Assembly: GCA_937899725.1 (NCBI GenBank)
Contig: CALCCA010000078.1
Coordinates: 1 to 47,111, forward strand
Reading direction: 5' to 3'
DNA: 47,111 nucleotides
DNA from: an uncultured Halomicronema sp.
GTDB taxonomy: Bacteria > Cyanobacteriota > Cyanobacteriia > Phormidesmidales > Phormidesmidaceae
Part shown: positions 16,110 to 24,932 of the stretch, in pieces
Layout of the letters: every line of letters starts with the position of its first letter
How positions within the stretch are numbered: position 1 is the first letter of the stretch
Translations under genes and position numbers: made by a program
The notes under the pieces: generated by a model
The model's database searches: none
The model's input: the letters and a program-made list of their open reading frames with translations, nothing else
Told to the model about the DNA's origin: nothing

Positions 16110-17116
16110 CTCAAAATCACTCCCTTAGAAGTCAGAAACGGTAGGTAACTGCAGCTATTCGCTATAAATCGAACTCAACACACAGGCAAACATTTAAGGC
16201 TGTCTGACAGTAGACAACCCATCGGTTTTTCAAGAAATAGAAAGCACCTCACTAACCCTGCCCTTAAGCTGGTGACGCAGCTCAAAAATCTTCAGCCTGG
16301 TTTAGCTATCTCCACAGTTGACGACAGTGAAGCAACTCAAACTAAGCCGCAGTAGTCACGCAATGACTTATGGCGGTATGAGGGTGGTAAGAAATTAAAG
16401 GAACTGCGTGCTGATGAGAACCCTGAACCCAGAGAATCAGCACAACATTTCACTCGCCACCGGGATGGCTGAGGGTGACCAAGGTCATGACAAAAACACT
16501 TGTAGCAAAGCGCAGCAGGGGAAGCCTGAGACGCTTGGGGGCACTGCCAAAAGGAATTGCTTGATCGAGACCCGGCCAGATTATTAAACCGCTTGCCCCC
16601 TAAGACTGTTGCCAGTGCTTTTAGAAGTGGGCCAGTTAGTTGAATAATCTGAAATTAATATGAAGCAATTAAAAGTTAACACAAAGAAACGAACAGTCAA
16701 CATAAATTCGCGTTAGTTATTAAAATATTTGGGAGAGGGATCTCCAGAAGTCCTGTCTTCTAGCCCTTTTGACGATATTCGTTGACCCATTCATTAATTT
16801 AAATCGGCGATCTGTCTCAGAGCGGATGACTTAAGTTTGGTGATGAGTTACCCGATATCTTGCCGCAGACGCATTTAGGGCGTCGTTCAAACGGTCCTTG
16901 AACAGTGAAGTTGAGTTGTCTAAAACCTCACTTTAGGTGCTTTTTTATACGCCAGACATGGAGTCGCAGGACGGGGCGCTACGCTGAGTATTGAAGGCCG
17001 ATAGAGCCGCAAATTCCTCACAAAAAAGGAGCAGAGCGATCGCCCTGCCCCCGACTGGAGTAGCTTCTCCTTTTAACCTGACGGGTTATTGAGTTACACG
17101 CCCCTTAGTCATGCCC
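16110..17116. other. 1-kb gene-poor region
   Basis: No ORF with a convincing start or composition is seen on either strand. The first 150 bases should hold the promoter of the helical-protein gene. A perfect 8-base inverted repeat with a 20-base spacer lies at 16408-16415/16436-16443. The segment 16640-16800 is AT-rich. At about 16919-16947 a short stem (CTAAA/TTTAG) is followed by a T-run on the plus strand, which could end a small RNA. I found no small peptide gene associated with the SET unit. The last part contains the terminator of the HpsJ-type gene. Confidence 0.4.
17022..17074 (-). terminator. hairpin terminator of the HpsJ-type gene
   Basis: On the minus strand AAAAGGAG (17074-17067) pairs with CTCCTTTT (17031-17024), followed by two more T. 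An inner near-palindrome containing the HIP1 octamer sits in the loop. It starts 43 bases after the stop codon at 17117. Confidence 0.45.
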
Positions 17117-17896
17117 CTAAGCGCCACCCATGCTCAACAAGCGACGAAGCCCCGTCCAGCCAATCACGATGTAGGCGATCGCCATAATGAAGCTACTGAT
17201 GGAAACTCGAGTTGCCGACTTAATGGCTTCTCGTCTTACCTGAGAGCGCGCTTCTTCGCGACGAGTGCCGATCTCAGTGGCAATCTGCTGCTGTGCTTCG
17301 CCTGCTCGCTGGGTCAAAAACTCATCTAAGCCCGAAGGATTACCTCTGAACTGCTCAATCTCTGCCGGCAGCTGTCCAGCTTCGATCGCCTGCTGCAAGA
17401 GTGCATCATCTTCAAACAAAATCTGTAGCTGACTTTGCTGCTGGTTAAGCTCGCCTTCGAGGCGTTGCTCAAGCTGTGAAGTCGCTTGATTTGCCTCGCG
17501 CTCAACTTGCGCTAGGGCCTCCTGGGTCGTAATGCGCACGTTATTCACGTGTAAAAATGTCACCACTAAAAAGATGAGACCCAAAAGGCTAGAAATCGCA
17601 CAGGCCCAAAAGCGTAAGTCGGTAAGCAGAGTCCCTGGCTGGGCTGACTTGCCAGCACTGCGTTCAACCCAAAAGCCCGCAAGTAGCAGGGCAATACCGA
17701 CCAGCGGCACAATCCCTCGGTCAACAATTTGGGTGGTCGCGTTGAGCTGCCACTGAGCATTCAAAAAATCGGGCGGTATCAGTAAAACCAAAAAGTCTAA
17801 GAGCGCTGACGCAATCGTTACCACGCCGACAAGTTTCAGCGCGATCGCAGCTAAGGGAGAAACCGCAGAACTTGTAAAAGAATTTTCGGCAGTCAT
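17117..17896 (-). CDS. HpsJ-like membrane protein
   Basis: The 259-residue protein has three membrane segments at the N-terminal side (about 18-40, 61-77, 94-116). A long Gln/Glu-rich probable coiled coil follows (about 120-225), with a final membrane segment at about 233-253. This layout matches the HpsJ family, which takes part in hormogonium polysaccharide secretion and motility in filamentous cyanobacteria and is also found beside cyanoexosortases. The ATG at 17896 (MTAENSFTSS) is chosen because the frame upstream to 18004 is low-quality sequence. No other hps or exosortase genes are nearby, so the role here is open. Confidence 0.65.
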   Translation of the reverse strand: MTAENSFTSSAVSPLAAIALKLVGVVTIASALLDFLVLLIPPDFLNAQWQLNATTQIVDRGIVPLVGIALLLAGFWVERSAGKSAQPGTLLTDLRFWACAISSLLGLIFLVVTFLHVNNVRITTQEALAQVEREANQATSQLEQRLEGELNQQQSQLQILFEDDALLQQAIEAGQLPAEIEQFRGNPSGLDEFLTQRAGEAQQQIATEIGTRREEARSQVRREAIKSATRVSISSFIMAIAYIVIGWTGLRRLLSMGGA

Positions 17897-18517
17897 AAAG
17901 TTTTTAGGGCTAAGGGTTCGCGATAGTGTGCCCGGTTGGCTTTCGACAACATCAGGGCAAAACAAATGCCAACGGTGAGTTGGCAACAAACTGGCTCTTT
18001 GCACTGGTTAGCCAGGCAAAAGACAACCTCTCAAAGCTACACCCTAGCGCCACAGCTAACGGGGTTCACCGAAAAAACTTTAACTCTTTTGATAGAAACT
18101 GTGAGGCCGACTGACTCAATTCCGGATGGGTTGTCGGTCTCTAGTAAATCGATGCGAGTTAAATCTAGAACGACCAGCTAGCAGATATGGCGTAGATGTA
18201 CTGACGAATGATGACTCGGGTTTAAGGCTCGCGATTGCCGGTTCAAAGTCGGTAACAGCCCCAGGATAGGGAGAATTTTGCCAGGTAAGACTGTCGTCTA
18301 TCGATTTCAGAAATTGGAGTTTACCTAAACCTGCCAACTCCAGCCTGACAGACTATTTAGTCGATCAACTGATCACCTGGGAGCCTCAGACGGATATGGC
18401 GGTCTGGTACTAGCCTGGCAAAGATGGCCGCTGAAACCAGACGACACATCTGGCCTCCTGGCTGCCCCTCGGCATGGCCCACTTGGTGGCAGCCGTGCCG
18501 GAACGCAGGGCCGGTGG
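17897..18517. other. intergenic, no gene seen
   Basis: About 620 bases between two minus-strand genes. Short overlapping frames exist on both strands but none has a ribosome site or protein-like composition. The promoter of the HpsJ-type gene should lie in the first 150 bases. Confidence 0.4.
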
Positions 18518-19006
18518 TCAATTTTCTAGGGGTATCAGCCGTTCAAGATTGGCTGGATCGACCTCATAGGCCGCGCCAAAGCCCACCACAAACCGACCGG
18601 CTTGCGGGGTAAGCTTGAAAATCTGGAAATCGGGCAGTTGCCGCAGCATGTCAATTAAATTGCCAAATCGCGCCTTAAACTTATCTGCCAACCCAGCCCA
18701 CTGGGGATCATGGCGCTCAATCAGCACTACGCCACAGTCATACATCAGACGTTGACGCGCAAAAATTTGCGGCGCTTGCGCCTCATCCTCAATCAGCAAA
18801 ATCCCGGCTTTTGCCGTCGTTTGGAGATTTTGAGTGTGCTTAGAAAGTCCACTCACGAAAATGTAGAAGGCGCGATCGCCCGCCATCACAAACGGGGTAT
18901 AGCTTGCTTGTGGCTGCCCCTCAGCACTGATTGTGCTCAGCATCAGGCTTTGCAGGCGACTCGGAAAGTCGATGTAGGCAGACTGGATCTCAGTAAAACT
19001 AACCAT
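18518..19006 (-). CDS. HugZ-like pyridoxamine-phosphate-oxidase-fold protein
   Basis: The 162 residues form one split-barrel flavin/heme-binding domain. Features seen in HugZ-type heme-utilisation proteins are ASYTPFVM (34-41), FYIFVSGLSKHTQNL (47-61), LIEDEAQAPQIFARQRL (71-87) and the C-terminal GRFVVGFGAAYEVD. HugZ proteins bind and can degrade heme; many relatives are uncharacterised. The longer frame upstream to 19147 is rejected because it would run into the divergent gene; the ATG at 19006 starts the fold. Only 46 bases separate it from the plus-strand SRPBCC gene, so their promoters must overlap. Confidence 0.75.
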   Translation of the reverse strand: MVSFTEIQSAYIDFPSRLQSLMLSTISAEGQPQASYTPFVMAGDRAFYIFVSGLSKHTQNLQTTAKAGILLIEDEAQAPQIFARQRLMYDCGVVLIERHDPQWAGLADKFKARFGNLIDMLRQLPDFQIFKLTPQAGRFVVGFGAAYEVDPANLERLIPLEN

Positions 19007-19052
19007 GCAATCGTTCGTTACACTAGCGTTTAGATGTTCTCTTTTCGATTCT

Positions 19053-19601
19053 ATGCCCCTCGCCACGCCCCCCGAACAGCTGACACAGAATTTGAGCCCG
19101 GCCCAACACCGAGATTTGCAGCAGGGTAACGTCGTTCTGACGGGCACCGCGGGGGCCTATGCCGTTTTTTCTCAGGTGCAGGCACCGGTTAATGTCGTGT
19201 GGCAAGTTTTGACCAGCTATGAGCAGTTTCCTGATTTTTTGCCGTCGGTGGTCGCCAGTCGCATTTTAGAAAAGCGCGACAACCGTATTGTTGTCGAGCG
19301 CAAAGATCGCCGCAAGATTGGCTGGCTGCCGATCCGAGTCAAAATCGTCACCGAAAATATCGAAACGCCGCTTGATCGCATCGACTACCGCATGCTTGAA
19401 GGCACCTTAGATGAAATGTCGGGTCATTGGCAGGTCGCAGCGATCGCCAACCAGAGCGCTGACTCAGACCACACGCTATTAGTGCAAACCATCATGGCGA
19501 AAGCCAGCCTGGGGCCACTGCAACCCTACTTCTACGAAGTGTTTGAAGCGGGCTTGACCGAAACGATGGCGGAACTAAGAACGGAAATGGAGCGGCGATA
19601 G
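19053..19601 (+). CDS. SRPBCC (START-like) cyclase/dehydrase family protein
   Basis: The 182-residue protein has one START-like hydrophobic-ligand-binding domain. The pattern begins AVFSQVQAPVNVVWQVLTSY, followed by EQFPDFLPSVVAS, and ends in a long C-terminal helix (ETMAELRTEMERR), as in polyketide cyclase/dehydrase-type proteins. The ligand is unknown. The start at 19053 (MPLATPPEQL) is preferred; an upstream ATG at 19005 would add 16 residues and overlap the start codon of the divergent HugZ-like gene. No clear ribosome site is visible for either. Confidence 0.75.
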   Translation: MPLATPPEQLTQNLSPAQHRDLQQGNVVLTGTAGAYAVFSQVQAPVNVVWQVLTSYEQFPDFLPSVVASRILEKRDNRIVVERKDRRKIGWLPIRVKIVTENIETPLDRIDYRMLEGTLDEMSGHWQVAAIANQSADSDHTLLVQTIMAKASLGPLQPYFYEVFEAGLTETMAELRTEMERR

Positions 19602-19759
19602 ACCGTTTCGTAGAGCTGGCAATAAATTTTCAGAGCTCCTGCGAGACCGACCGGCACAGGCAGGCACTGTCGTTCGCGCCGCCCTCTAATGAAGGCAGTC
19701 TCAGTCGATGCCTACCAGGCGGCTTGACAGGATGAGATGTGAATCGTGAGATAGCTGAT

Positions 19760-20437
19760 ATGTGTGGTCGATTTGCCCAGACTCAAGCCGGAGAAACCGT
19801 TGCCACAGCGTTTCAGCTGTCGGTCACGCCAGAGCTAACGCCTCGCTACAACATTGCCCCCAGTCAATCGGTGGCCGTCATTACGCAGGCTCGACGCACG
19901 GGCGATCGCCAATGCCATGACAAACGCTGGGGCCTCATTCCCAAATGGAGCAAAGATGCCAAAATTGGTTACAAGCTGATTAATGCTCGGGCTGAAACGG
20001 TGGCGACAAAACCTTCATTTCGCGGGGCCTTTCAGCAGCGGCGCTGTTTGATTGTGGCCGACGGATTTTATGAATGGCAAAAACCTCAGTCGACCGAGCC
20101 CAAACAGCCGCATCTGATTCGGCTGCAGTCGCGATCGCTGTTTGCCTTTGCGGGACTATGGGAGCGCTGGCAAGATCCGCAAACGGAGGAAACGACCTTC
20201 TCTTGCACGATTTTGACTACCACGGCTAATGCCGCAGTAGCGCCCATTCATCACCGGATGCCAGTTATTTTGCCCAGCCGTGACTACGATGCCTGGCTCG
20301 ACCCCAATTTCTATAACTCTGGCACTTTAGAGTCGCTGCTGCGCCCCTTTACGGGTGAGGCGATAGAAACCTTGCCGATCACCCGTGCCGTCAACAATCC
20401 CCGCAACGAGACTGTGGCCATTCAACAACCCGCCTAA
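19760..20437 (+). CDS. SRAP-domain abasic-site DNA-protein crosslink protein (HMCES/YedK-like)
   Basis: This protein shields abasic sites in single-stranded DNA by forming a covalent thiazolidine link through Cys2. The sequence starts MCGRF, giving the catalytic Cys once Met is removed, which fixes the start at 19760. Other active-site features are NARAET (75-80), Glu105 in FYEW and the histidines of HHRMPVI (164-170). At 225 residues it is full length. The frame extends seven codons upstream to 19739, which would bury Cys2 and is rejected. It stands alone on the plus strand, convergent with the RRM gene. Confidence 0.93.
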   Translation: MCGRFAQTQAGETVATAFQLSVTPELTPRYNIAPSQSVAVITQARRTGDRQCHDKRWGLIPKWSKDAKIGYKLINARAETVATKPSFRGAFQQRRCLIVADGFYEWQKPQSTEPKQPHLIRLQSRSLFAFAGLWERWQDPQTEETTFSCTILTTTANAAVAPIHHRMPVILPSRDYDAWLDPNFYNSGTLESLLRPFTGEAIETLPITRAVNNPRNETVAIQQPA

Positions 20438-20550
20438 ATAATTGTTGGCAGTTGCAAATGGCAATCAGCAAACTTCAGAAAACCGGCTAGCCTAATAGCT
20501 GCTCGATCTTCCCACATACTGCCCAGGTGTGCTCACCGCCGCTGATCGCG

Positions 20551-20859
20551 CTAAAGCGGATTACTCGTGACGTTGGAGCGATCGCCACCCCGGCCACCGC
20601 CACCGCCGCCACTTTCGTTACGAGGCCGTGCTTTGTTGACGCGCAGCTCGCGGCCTAACCACTCAGCCCCGTCCAGTTCTGAGATGGCCGCATCTTCGTG
20701 AGCGACTTCGGCCATTTCGACAAAAGCAAAGCCCCGTTTACGGCCAGTTTCGCGATCGCTGGGCAAGCTAATGCGCTTGACCTCACCATATTCGGCAAAC
20801 ACGTCACGTAGGTCATCTTCTGTCGCCTGAAACGACAAATTGCCAACGTAAATAGTCAC
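20551..20859 (-). CDS. RRM-type RNA-binding protein (cyanobacterial Rbp)
   Basis: The 102-residue protein has one RNA recognition motif and a Gly/Arg-rich tail, the form of cyanobacterial Rbp proteins, many of which are cold-induced and bind mRNA. RNP2 is IYVGNL (3-8) and RNP1 is KRGFAFVE (41-48). The tail has seven glycines in a row region, then RGGDRS. The start is most likely the GTG at 20859, with GGAG about 6 bases upstream; the frame continues to an ATG at 20928 but family members begin right at this point. The 5' leader upstream is a likely site of cold control, which is inference. Confidence 0.88.
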   Translation of the reverse strand: MTIYVGNLSFQATEDDLRDVFAEYGEVKRISLPSDRETGRKRGFAFVEMAEVAHEDAAISELDGAEWLGRELRVNKARPRNESGGGGGGRGGDRSNVTSNPL

Positions 20860-21424
20860 AGTATTCTCCAAGCGAACCAGAATGAAAGCAATACTGAATA
20901 GCCCCTCAGGCAAAGAAAGAAGCTTCAAGCAAGCAGCGGCTTTTCTAAGTATTTGGCTGCAATCATAGCCGATTCAATTCAAAAGCTTGGTAGTCCATCT
21001 CACATGTGTCGCTGCGCGGTAAAAATGCCGTCATCTAAGGCTGATTCATCTTCTGCCTGAGTCGGATAAAGCCTTTCCGACAGAGGGGTAACGGCCTGTT
21101 GAACCGGACTGTTAATTTTCGTGAGGTCGGGGCTGACTTCGCTCCGATCAATGCAGTTGGCTCCGTTCAAGAAGAGTGAACATCAGGCCCGCCAGCTGGC
21201 TATCTTCAATAAGGGTGAGTAAGGGCGATCGCCCCGCTGGACTGAAGCAGTTTTGTCGATGACGTGCTCACCAGTCCACCGCTCTTCTGCAGCCGTTGAG
21301 GACTAAAATTTGTGCCCAATCGTGAAATGTCGGTTTTCGGCGCAAACCCCTGTGGCACAATAAAGGCTGACTATATAAAGCCTGTAAAGCTTGTTTGAAG
21401 AGTTTGTAAGAGAGTTGATTGCTT
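20860..21424. other. intergenic region between rbp and chlI
   Basis: This holds the upstream regions of two divergent genes. A possible decayed minus-strand coding remnant occupies 21000-21270 (listed separately). No RNA gene or clear promoter was found. Confidence 0.35.
21000..21270 (-). pseudogene. possible frameshifted remnant of an unidentified gene
   Basis: On the minus strand one frame reads LLTLIEDSQLAGLMFTLL down to about 21171. A different frame then reads NGANCIDRSEVSPDLTKIN and onward to a stop at 21000-21002, giving 56 open codons with protein-like composition. Removing one T near 21168-21172 joins the two smoothly. There is no recognised family and no start codon for the first part. 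This could be chance openness. Confidence 0.28.
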
Positions 21425-22522
21425 GTGACTGCGACTGCTGACCGTTCGACCGCCCCCCGCCGCGTTGTGTTTCCGTTCACGGCTGTGATTGGCCAGGCAG
21501 ACATGAAGCTGGCTTTGATTTTGAACGTCATTGACCCGCGTATTGGTGGCGTTATGATTATGGGCGATCGCGGCACGGGTAAGTCGACGACCATTCGCGC
21601 CCTCGCTGACCTGCTGCCCGAAATTGATGTCGTCGCGAACGATCCCTTTAGTCGCTCTCCTCAAGACCCAGACGCGCAGCGAGAGTACAACACCCAAACG
21701 CTGCCCGTGGCCCAAAAAAAGGTGCCCATGATTGACCTGCCCCTCGGGGCCACCGAAGACCGGGTGTGCGGCACCATTGATATCGAGAAAGCCTTGTCCG
21801 AGGGGGTTAAAGCCTTTGAGCCTGGGCTGTTAGCGAAAGCTAATCGAGGCATCTTATATGTGGATGAGGTCAACCTGCTAGACGACCATTTAGTCGATGT
21901 GCTGCTCGATTCGGCCGCTTCCGGGTGGAACACCGTTGAGCGCGAAGGGATCTCGATTCGTCATCCCGCCCAATTTGTGTTGGTTGGTTCGGGCAACCCG
22001 GAAGAGGGCGAGCTGCGCCCTCAACTGCTTGATCGCTTCGGGATGCACGCCGAAATTCGCACCGTGCGTGATCCGGAACTGCGCGTGCAAATTGTTGAAC
22101 AGCGTTCTGACTTTGACCAGAGCCCTCAGGCGTATCTACAAAAGTTTTCTGAGACTCAAGCGACCTTGCAACAGCAAATTATTGAGGCCCAATCGCGCCT
22201 GCCAGAGGTGGTGATTGACCACGACTATCGGGTCAAGATTTCTCAAGTGTGCTCAGAGCTAGACGTCGATGGGCTGCGGGGCGATATTGTCACCAACCGG
22301 GCCGCTAGAGCCCTGACCGCCTTTGAGGGCCGCACTGAAGTCACCTTGGATGATATTCGCCGCGTCATTGTAATGTGCCTGCGCCATCGGCTGCGTAAAG
22401 ATCCCCTTGAGTCAATTGATTCGGGCTATAAGGTCGATAAGGTCTTTGGCCAAGTGTTTGGGGTGGCCCCCGCCGACGAAGACTCGACCGCCAATGGTCG
22501 CCAACCGGTCGGGGCGCGCTAG
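21425..22522 (+). CDS. chlI: magnesium chelatase subunit ChlI (AAA+ ATPase)
   Basis: ChlI forms the ATPase ring that, with ChlD and ChlH, inserts Mg2+ into protoporphyrin IX, the first committed step of chlorophyll synthesis. Walker A is [11 protein letters not shown] (about 47-57) and Walker [14 protein letters not shown] (about 143-155). The sensor and arginine-finger region [20 protein letters not shown] is present. The 365 residues match the usual length. The start is taken as GTG 21425; TTG 21419 two codons upstream is possible. The stop shares one base with the ruvC start, so the two are co-translated. chlD is not in the window; chlH is 20 kb away. Confidence 0.95.
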   Translation: MTATADRSTAPRRVVFPFTAVIGQADMKLALILNVIDPRIGGVMIMGDRGTGKSTTIRALADLLPEIDVVANDPFSRSPQDPDAQREYNTQTLPVAQKKVPMIDLPLGATEDRVCGTIDIEKALSEGVKAFEPGLLAKANRGILYVDEVNLLDDHLVDVLLDSAASGWNTVEREGISIRHPAQFVLVGSGNPEEGELRPQLLDRFGMHAEIRTVRDPELRVQIVEQRSDFDQSPQAYLQKFSETQATLQQQIIEAQSRLPEVVIDHDYRVKISQVCSELDVDGLRGDIVTNRAARALTAFEGRTEVTLDDIRRVIVMCLRHRLRKDPLESIDSGYKVDKVFGQVFGVAPADEDSTANGRQPVGAR

Positions 22523-23010
22523 TGAAACAGCGCATCCTGGGTTTAGATCCGGGGCTGGCAATTCTAGGATTTGGGGTCATTGACGGTATGGGGACCTCAG
22601 CGACTACGGCGGCGGGGGCTGAGGTGGTCGATTTTGGCGTTGTTGAAACGCCAGCCAAAACCCCCGTTGGTGATCGCCTGTGCACGCTTCATGACGATTT
22701 GCACAGCCTCATCACCCAGTTCAAGCCTGACCGCGTCGCGTTAGAGAAGCTGTTTTTTTATCGGATGGGCAACACGATTTTGGTGGCTCAAGCTCGGGGC
22801 GTCATTATGTTGGTGCTGGCTCAGCATCAACTCTTGCCCGTCGAGTTTACGCCCGCCCAAATTAAGCAGGCCTTGACCGGATACGGCAATGCGGATAAAT
22901 CTATGGTGCAAGAATCCGTCATGCGCGAGCTCGGCCTCCCCAAAATTCCTAAGCCCGATGATGCGGCGGATGGGTTGGCGGTAGCTCTGACGGCCTGGTT
23001 TCAGCGCTAG
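22522..23010 (+). CDS. ruvC: Holliday junction resolvase RuvC
   Basis: RuvC cuts Holliday junctions symmetrically after RuvAB branch migration. The RNase-H fold carries Asp9 in ILGLDPGLA, Glu75 in RVALEKLFF and the acidic pair near Asp147/Asp150 in [13 protein letters not shown]. The length, 162 residues, is typical. Translation begins with GTG at 22522, overlapping the chlI stop by one base. The pairing of ruvC with chlI is seen in other cyanobacteria. The convergent DUF3181 gene follows after a long hairpin repeat. Confidence 0.95.
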   Translation: MKQRILGLDPGLAILGFGVIDGMGTSATTAAGAEVVDFGVVETPAKTPVGDRLCTLHDDLHSLITQFKPDRVALEKLFFYRMGNTILVAQARGVIMLVLAQHQLLPVEFTPAQIKQALTGYGNADKSMVQESVMRELGLPKIPKPDDAADGLAVALTAWFQR

Positions 23011-23072
23011 CGATGAGCCTCAACGCTGGATTAGGAATACTTTTAAACCCCTTAGGGAACCGCGCCCAAATA

Positions 23073-23157
23073 AAGTACCGGCAAATCCGGTTTCGACTCC
23101 GCTCAACCTACGCATCCCGAGAGTTGAGCGGAGTCGAAACTCGTGCCACTGGTACTT
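23073..23157. repeat. long hairpin repeat between ruvC and DUF3181
   Basis: Perfect 18-base arms at 23090-23107 and 23123-23140 enclose a 15-base loop. Outside them AAGTACC (23073-23079) and GGTACTT (23151-23157) also pair, with GGCA/TGCC in between, making an 85-base hairpin. The arm core GACTCCGCTCAAC is of a type found as a dispersed intergenic repeat in many cyanobacteria. It may also end transcription from both convergent genes. The rest of 23011-23326 holds nothing recognisable. Confidence 0.7.
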
Positions 23158-23326
23158 GATTTTCAAGCGCATCCCTTAGGGCTTTCCGCGGTCGCCTGTC
23201 ATAGCGGTCATACCCATTCTCTGCAACAAGATTATAAATCTGACTCCCTTGCCTTGCTTAAGATTGCAGCGAGAGTCCAATTACTGAGAAATGTTATTCC
23301 CTCGCGATCGCCAAAAACCAGTTTCC

Positions 23327-23635
23327 TCAGATGCGATCTTTAAAGTCTTCCAACGCCCGAGTTAAATCACTCATGCAGGCAGTAGGTACAAGATCGCCCA
23401 GCGGCAGCTGCTTACGTCCACCTCCTAGAGAGATGGGAATATCCTGCAGCACCTGGGTGACGTCGGCTTCTGCCAGACGATTGTCAGCCACTAGAGAATA
23501 CAGGCGCTCAGCGACCAGGGTATGTAATTTCGCATCGTTTAGGTAGAGGTGCCATTTGGCCACGTCGATGTAAACGACGTCACCGATGCTAGCGGCCAGT
23601 GCTTCAATGGTTTCAGCTGGGGGAGAGTAAGACAT
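23327..23635 (-). CDS. DUF3181 family protein
   Basis: A small soluble protein of 102 residues that I recognise as a cyanobacterial DUF3181 member, function unknown. Characteristic stretches are IGDVVYIDVAKWHLYLNDAK, AERLYSLVADNRLAEADV and IPISLGGGRKQLPLGDLV. AGGAGA (about 23642-23647) is a good ribosome site before the ATG at 23635. It is conserved widely in cyanobacteria, which suggests a housekeeping or photosynthesis-associated role, but none is shown by sequence or by its neighbours. Confidence 0.8.
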   Translation of the reverse strand: MSYSPPAETIEALAASIGDVVYIDVAKWHLYLNDAKLHTLVAERLYSLVADNRLAEADVTQVLQDIPISLGGGRKQLPLGDLVPTACMSDLTRALEDFKDRI

Positions 23636-23795
23636 CGTGATTCTCCTAACAATCTTGTTGAGTCACCGATCGCGTGAGTCATTCCGCTGGCGCAGTGAGT
23701 CAGCGGCAATTTGAGCATGCTGGTTGAGCATTTAAATGCCGTCACCGACGATGTGACCCATGCGATCGCCAATAGCATAGGGGAGCGATCGCCGT

Positions 23796-24077
23796 TTAGC
23801 TTCCCCCTTCGGAGGCATCTTCAGATTCCAGAACGTAGGTGCCAGAATAATCGGCGATCGCAAAAATATAGATGGCGTGGCTAACTAACCCAGCTAGCCA
23901 GAGCAACGTCAATTTGCTGACCCAGGCGACCCAGTCACCATTAATTTGATGGGCAAACCACAGTCCAGAATTAATGGCGGCAAAGAGTGCCACATGAATG
24001 GCAAAATTCATGCGGTCATCCAGTTTGCGAAAGGCCGGGTCACGGCGATCAGGCTTACGGGGCCAACGCGGCGGCAT
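23796..24077 (-). CDS. 2TM-domain membrane protein
   Basis: The 93-residue protein has a basic N-terminus (about 1-22), two membrane helices (about 24-43 and 52-74) and an acidic tail. The pattern DDRMNFAIHVALFAAIN-SGLW is typical of 2TM domains, which also occur fused to histidine kinases. The function is unknown. It lies 32 bases downstream of moaC on the same strand, so the two may be co-transcribed, without implying a molybdopterin role. Confidence 0.7.
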   Translation of the reverse strand: MPPRWPRKPDRRDPAFRKLDDRMNFAIHVALFAAINSGLWFAHQINGDWVAWVSKLTLLWLAGLVSHAIYIFAIADYSGTYVLESEDASEGGS

Positions 24078-24109
24078 AGAAACAGATCCAAACGGTTCAC
24101 TCTCTTATC

Positions 24110-24610
24110 TTAAGGGGCGGCCTGATATTCGCCTGACTTTCCCCCGGTTTTTCGTAACAGGCGCACTGATTGAATGGTGATCGACTTTTCGATCGCTTTG
24201 GCCATGTCATACAGCGTCAGTGCAGCGATGGAAACCGCCGTCAGCGCCTCCATTTCGACCCCCGTTTCGGCCTTGGTGCGCACGGTGGCTTGAATGCGAT
24301 AGCCTGGTAGGCTCGACTCGGGAGTAATTACGACTTCGACTTTGCTGAGTGGCAGCGGATGACAGAGGGGAATCAAGGCCGACGTCTGCTTTGCCGCCAT
24401 GATGCCAGCCAATCGAGCCGTGCCCAACACATCGCCCTTGGGACTATCCCCCTGCTCAATCTGGGTCAGCGTTGACGCGGCCATGAGCACTAGCCCCTCG
24501 GCGATCGCCACTCGCACCGTGGATGGCTTATGGGAAACATCGACCATGTGGGCTTCACCTGCTGCGTTTAGGTGACTTAATGCCGCCGGGGAATTTTCTG
24601 TTTGGGCCAT
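24110..24610 (-). CDS. moaC: cyclic pyranopterin monophosphate synthase MoaC
   Basis: MoaC converts the MoaA product to cyclic pyranopterin monophosphate in molybdenum cofactor synthesis. The 166 residues include [14 protein letters not shown] near the start, the substrate-binding [18 protein letters not shown] and the catalytic [20 protein letters not shown] with its conserved Glu and Asp, plus a late Lys-rich end (MAKAIEKS). The length is normal. Other moa genes are not in the window. It diverges from tRNA-Arg, with 52 bases between them. Confidence 0.95.
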   Translation of the reverse strand: MAQTENSPAALSHLNAAGEAHMVDVSHKPSTVRVAIAEGLVLMAASTLTQIEQGDSPKGDVLGTARLAGIMAAKQTSALIPLCHPLPLSKVEVVITPESSLPGYRIQATVRTKAETGVEMEALTAVSIAALTLYDMAKAIEKSITIQSVRLLRKTGGKSGEYQAAP

Positions 24611-24662
24611 GGCAAATCTCTATTTTTGTACCGAGGACTGTGCTACTATTTAACTCCTAGAA

Positions 24663-24736
24663 GGGCGTGTAGCTCAGTGGACTAGAGCACGTGGCTACGA
24701 ACCACGGTGTCGGGGGTTCAAATCCCTCCATGCCCG
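24663..24736 (+). tRNA. trnR-ACG: tRNA-Arg (anticodon ACG)
   Basis: The cloverleaf folds well. The acceptor stem is 24663-24669 with 24729-24735 (one G-U), discriminator G at 24736. The anticodon stem is CGTGG/CCACG around the loop CTACGAA, giving ACG, and the T-loop is TTCAAAT. The 3' CCA is not encoded. ACG is expected to be read as inosine-CG and decodes CGU/CGC/CGA. A terminator follows. Confidence 0.96.
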
Positions 24737-24751
24737 TTGCATTTTCAATAT

Positions 24752-24794
24752 CAAAAAGCGCTGTGGAGCTGAAAGAGTCCCATAGCGCTTTTTG
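24752..24794 (+). terminator. rho-independent terminator of tRNA-Arg
   Basis: AAAAAGCGCT (24753-24762) pairs with AGCGCTTTTT (24784-24793), extended inward by TGG/CCA with a G-U-type offset, and ends in a T-run. The right arm and following bases recur imperfectly at about 24819-24851, giving a second AGCGCTTTTT. Confidence 0.8.
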
Positions 24795-24932
24795 TTTGGA
24801 TGTTTAACCGGCCTGTCAGAGCGCTTTTTGGAGATGTTTTACCGCGCTGACCTGCAGGTTTAGACTTGAGGTTTTTCGCTCAATCCATCTTTACAGCATG
24901 GATACATTTGTTCTTAGAAATTGGCAAAGCTT

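Noticed and set aside
24663-24736. tRNA-Arg as an attachment site for an integrated element
   Set aside because: No integrase gene and no repeat of the tRNA 3' end were seen in the window; only a local terminator-arm duplication.
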